Part shown: piece after piece, positions 62,168 to 64,000 of the stretch
How the letters are laid out: each line of letters opens with the position of its first letter
How positions within the stretch are numbered: position 1 is the stretch's first letter
Assembly (NCBI RefSeq): GCF_004402485.1
Contig: NZ_SOFG01000004.1
Coordinates: 868,001 to 932,000 of the forward strand
Direction of reading: 5' to 3'
DNA: 64,000 nucleotides
Source of the DNA: Cryobacterium algoricola
GTDB lineage: Bacteria > Actinomycetota > Actinomycetes > Actinomycetales > Microbacteriaceae
Translations under genes and position numbers: made by a program
Notes under the pieces: model-generated
Databases searched by the model: none
What the model was told of the DNA's origin: nothing
What the model saw: the letters and a program-made list of their open reading frames with translations, nothing else

Positions 62168-62229
62168 GCGAATTGGCCATAGTGCAGACGCTTTCTGGCA
62201 AAGTCCCGACCAAAACCTCCGGAAGTCAT
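62168..62229 (-). promoter_or_regulatory. Conserved upstream element, copy A
   Basis: On the minus strand it runs from ATGACTTCCGGAGG to CACTATGGCCAATTCGCC. The same element, with about 70 percent of positions shared, lies at 63332-63394 before the paralogous gene. The element can be read in frame with gene A but not with gene B, so conservation is at DNA or RNA level. It sits 80-140 bp before the start codon and may be a shared promoter or leader RNA. Confidence 0.5.
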
Positions 62230-62261
62230 CCACGCCGGCAGCCGGCGACTGGGTCCTCCGG

Positions 62262-62294
62262 AGTGGCGGGCCGGACGAGGTCCGGTCCGCCACT
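62262..62294 (-). terminator. Strong hairpin between the two APF-like genes
   Basis: A 15-bp stem with one G-T pair (62262-62276 with 62280-62294) around a GAG loop. It may end the transcript of the upstream paralogue. Confidence 0.6.
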
Positions 62295-62315
62295 GTCAGG
62301 GAGCGGAAGTGTCCG

Positions 62316-62336
62316 TTCCTGAGTTTTTCTCAGGGA
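62316..62336 (-). terminator. Second hairpin between the two APF-like genes
   Basis: TTCCTGAG-ttttt-CTCAGGGA, an 8-position stem with one T-G pair. On the minus strand the loop is AAAAA. It precedes the stronger hairpin for transcripts coming from the upstream gene. Confidence 0.45.
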
Positions 62337-62370
62337 ATTGCTTCCCGTTTACGGCCGGCCGCCGTCTGAC

Positions 62371-62422
62371 CGACGGACCACAGCGACGGAACGCAGCGAA
62401 GGAACGCAGCGACGGATCAGTG
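62371..62422. repeat. 13-bp tandem repeat after APF-like gene B
   Basis: Four units of the CGACGGAACGCAG type; the two central ones differ by one base and the outer two are decayed. The array ends 6 bp from the stop of the gene at 62428. Confidence 0.7.
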
Positions 62423-62427
62423 CGCGA

Positions 62428-63240
62428 TCAGTAGTAGCCGAAGGACTCGGAGTGCGCCCAGGCCGCGCACGGCGTCCCATAGGAGCCGGCGATGTAGCCG
62501 AGGCCCCAGGCGACCTGCGTTGCGGCGTTCGTGGCCCAATCGGAGCCGGCCGAGGCCATCTTGCTCCCGGGAAGCGCCTGCGGGATACCGGTGGCCCCAC
62601 TCGGGTTGTAGGCCGTGTACGACCAGCCGGACTCTCTCTGCCAGAGCTGCACGAGGCAGCTGAACTGGCCGTCGCCCCAGCCGTACTTCGAGGAGGCGAG
62701 GCTCTGGGCCACCGCTTTCGCCCCGGCCGGCGTGTTCGATGCGGCGAGGGCCTGCAGCCGCTGCGCCTCCGCCGCGGCGGCTGCGGCGGCCGCCTTCTCT
62801 GCTGCGATGCGGTCTGCTTCCGCTGCCGCGGCTTCGACGGTTGTGGAGATGGCGGCCGCGCGCTGGGTCAGCGACTCGACCTGGTCGATGGGCAGCACCT
62901 GGTAGCTCGCGAGCGAGCTCGCGACGTCGCTCAGGGTGGTCGCGTCGACCTTGTTCTGTGCGCTGGCGAGCACCGCGTTGGCCCGGTCGAGGGCGGCCGC
63001 GGCGGCGTCCTTCGCGTGCACGGTGGCGATCGAGTCGTACACCGCCAGTTGGTCGCGCTGGCGTCCGGTGCTGTCGGAGAGGGCGGTGGTGGCGGCCGCG
63101 CGGTCCTGGGCGGCGTTCGCGGTTTGAAGGGCGAAGGAACCGCCGGTGACGACGGCGACGGCGACCGCGGAAGCCAGGGAAATGGCGATGATCCGGCGAG
63201 AATGCGGGGAACGGCGGAGAGGTGCTGAATGCGATGTCAT
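62428..63240 (-). CDS. Secreted lysozyme-like / aggregation-promoting-factor-type protein B
   Basis: 270 residues from ATG 63240. It shares the layout of protein A: a signal or anchor helix (about 17-40), an Ala-rich helical region with IDQVESLTQR, then a C-terminal domain KYGWGDGQFSCLVQLWQRESGW, GATGIPQALPGSKMA, WATNAATQVAWGLGYI, ending SESFGYY. The C-terminal domains are nearly identical while the N-terminal parts differ, which points to duplication with purifying selection on the enzymatic part. The 63241-63530 gap holds the second conserved upstream element. Confidence 0.88.
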   Translation of the reverse strand: MTSHSAPLRRSPHSRRIIAISLASAVAVAVVTGGSFALQTANAAQDRAAATTALSDSTGRQRDQLAVYDSIATVHAKDAAAAALDRANAVLASAQNKVDATTLSDVASSLASYQVLPIDQVESLTQRAAAISTTVEAAAAEADRIAAEKAAAAAAAAEAQRLQALAASNTPAGAKAVAQSLASSKYGWGDGQFSCLVQLWQRESGWSYTAYNPSGATGIPQALPGSKMASAGSDWATNAATQVAWGLGYIAGSYGTPCAAWAHSESFGYY

Positions 63241-63331
63241 ATGGTCCCGGTGTCGCAAGCGCGGGCGCACGAACAGGGTTTCGTGGGCCAGCACTCACTG
63301 GTCTCAGGCCCGCGCGCTCGGATGCTGCGCA

Positions 63332-63394
63332 GGCGAATCGGCCATAGTGGCCGGGATTCCTGCACAAACCATCCCTTTTCCCTCCGAAAGTCAT
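63332..63394 (-). promoter_or_regulatory. Conserved upstream element, copy B
   Basis: On the minus strand it runs from ATGACTTTCGGAGG to CACTATGGCCGATTCGCC, matching copy A. It lies 90-155 bp before the start of APF-like gene B. The two ends are best conserved and the middle is variable. Confidence 0.5.
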
Positions 63395-63530
63395 GGGAAT
63401 CGCGCTGCGTTCCGCACCCGTGCCCCGCCCTCCTCCGCGACGAGCCTGTCTAAACTCGAAGAATCGACAGGTTCATTTCGGTCGATATCCGCGGACGTTC
63501 CCACGAAACTGAAGATCACGGGGTTTCATC

Positions 63531-64000
63531 ATGACCGCGCACGACATCGTCCTGGTCCGGCACGGGCAGACCGAATGGAGCATCTCCGGTCGGCACACCG
63601 GGCGCACCGATATCCCCCTCACCGACCTCGGCCGGCAGCAGGCGGATGCGCTCGGCGAGATGCTCGACGGCGAGGCATTCCCGACGGTGCTGTCCAGCCC
63701 CCTGCAGCGGGCCTGGGAGACCATGGAACGCGCGGGATATGCCGCGCAGGGCATCGCTTCCCAGGACATTCTCGAATGGGACTATGGCGTGTTCGAAGGG
63801 CGAACGACCGAGGACATCCGGCGGGAGATCCCAGACTGGTCAGTGTGGACGCATCCGATGACCGGTGGGGAGTCCGCCGATGCGGTCGGCGCGCGTGCCG
63901 ACCTCGCCATCGAGCAGTGCCTGGCCGCTCCGGGCCCTGTCGCCGTGTTCGCGCACGGGCACTTCCTGCGCATCATGACGGCCCGCTGGATGGGCCTGCC
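63531..64000 (+). CDS. Histidine phosphatase family protein (5' part only)
   Basis: The first 156 codons; the gene runs off the window. MTAHDIVLVRHGQTEWSISG holds the RHG catalytic His; GRTDIPLTDLGRQQADALG, VLSSPLQRAWETMERAG and LEWDYGVFEGRT follow, then FAHGHFLRIM with the second His. This is the phosphoglycerate mutase-like branch of small phosphatases. The physiological substrate is not evident. It diverges from the APF-like genes. Confidence 0.92.
   Translation, partial: MTAHDIVLVRHGQTEWSISGRHTGRTDIPLTDLGRQQADALGEMLDGEAFPTVLSSPLQRAWETMERAGYAAQGIASQDILEWDYGVFEGRTTEDIRREIPDWSVWTHPMTGGESADAVGARADLAIEQCLAAPGPVAVFAHGHFLRIMTARWMGL

Noticed and set aside
62089..62427. c-di-AMP (ydaO) riboswitch before the lysozyme-like genes, as known for some actinobacterial rpf genes
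   Set aside because: The characteristic ydaO core sequences are not seen; only the shared 60-bp element and hairpins are.

Overview
The window is high-GC DNA, dense with genes and with frequent GTG and TTG starts. The gene content suggests an actinobacterium, probably of the Microbacteriaceae: a RecQ helicase fused to a phosphoribosyltransferase-like domain, an S1C protease with an actinobacterial layout, an LCP protein, tandem aggregation-promoting-factor-like secreted proteins, a CtpE-like P-type ATPase and a DUF7715-like protein. The family-level placement is an inference. I saw no rRNA, no complete tRNA, no CRISPR array, no insertion sequence and no integrase.

Layout. 1-5.1 kb: the 3' end of recQ, an O-acyltransferase with an SGNH domain, and an ABC-F ATPase. 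5.1-8.8 kb: a degenerate ADP-ribosylglycohydrolase-like gene divergent from a polar amino-acid ABC transporter (binding protein, permease, ATPase) that has a possible structured leader. 8.8-11.3 kb: two small membrane-protein genes whose 3' ends overlap, a 27-bp perfect palindrome and an HtrA-like protease. 11.4-15.8 kb: sbcC and sbcD. 15.8-21.9 kb: the fructose PTS locus (DeoR-type regulator, 1-phosphofructokinase, EIIABC) followed by ptsI and ptsH and a strong terminator. 22-25.6 kb: a RecB-like nuclease fused to a superfamily 1 helicase. 25.8-31.5 kb: a small unknown protein paired with an FHA protein, a DHA2 exporter coupled to a TspO-like protein, an LCP protein and a VOC protein.

31.5-37.4 kb is a sugar locus. 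It has an ascorbate-type PTS (IIA-IIB-IIC), a ROK repressor and a divergent full-length transketolase. Similar operator-like sequences lie before the PTS operon and in the regulator/transketolase gap. 37.4-44.4 kb: a HAD phosphatase, oligopeptidase B, a SNF2 helicase and a flavodoxin-like protein. 44.5-49.1 kb: two overlapping GGDEF-EAL genes. The first has all expected motifs; the second has lost EAL catalytic residues. 49.1-56 kb: a MOSC protein, an orphan DarT-like ADP-ribosyltransferase with an N-terminal Cys/His cluster, a GyrI-like protein, a potassium channel, an EEP-family protein and a CtpE-like ATPase.

57.2-60.3 kb is an AT-richer, gene-poor accessory segment. It contains small unknown genes, a stand-alone HIRAN-like protein and two perfect DnaA-box sequences. 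It is bracketed by an intact LLM flavin oxidoreductase gene on the left and a truncated, nonsense-mutated second copy of that gene's 5' end on the right. 60.6-64 kb: a DUF7715-like protein, two tandem secreted lysozyme-like/APF proteins sharing a conserved upstream element, and the 5' part of a histidine phosphatase gene.

The most interesting points are the DarT-like protein without a visible antitoxin, the island inside a duplicated LLM gene, the ROK/PTS/transketolase regulon, the paired c-di-GMP proteins, and short tandem repeats that cover the stop codons of three DNA-repair genes.
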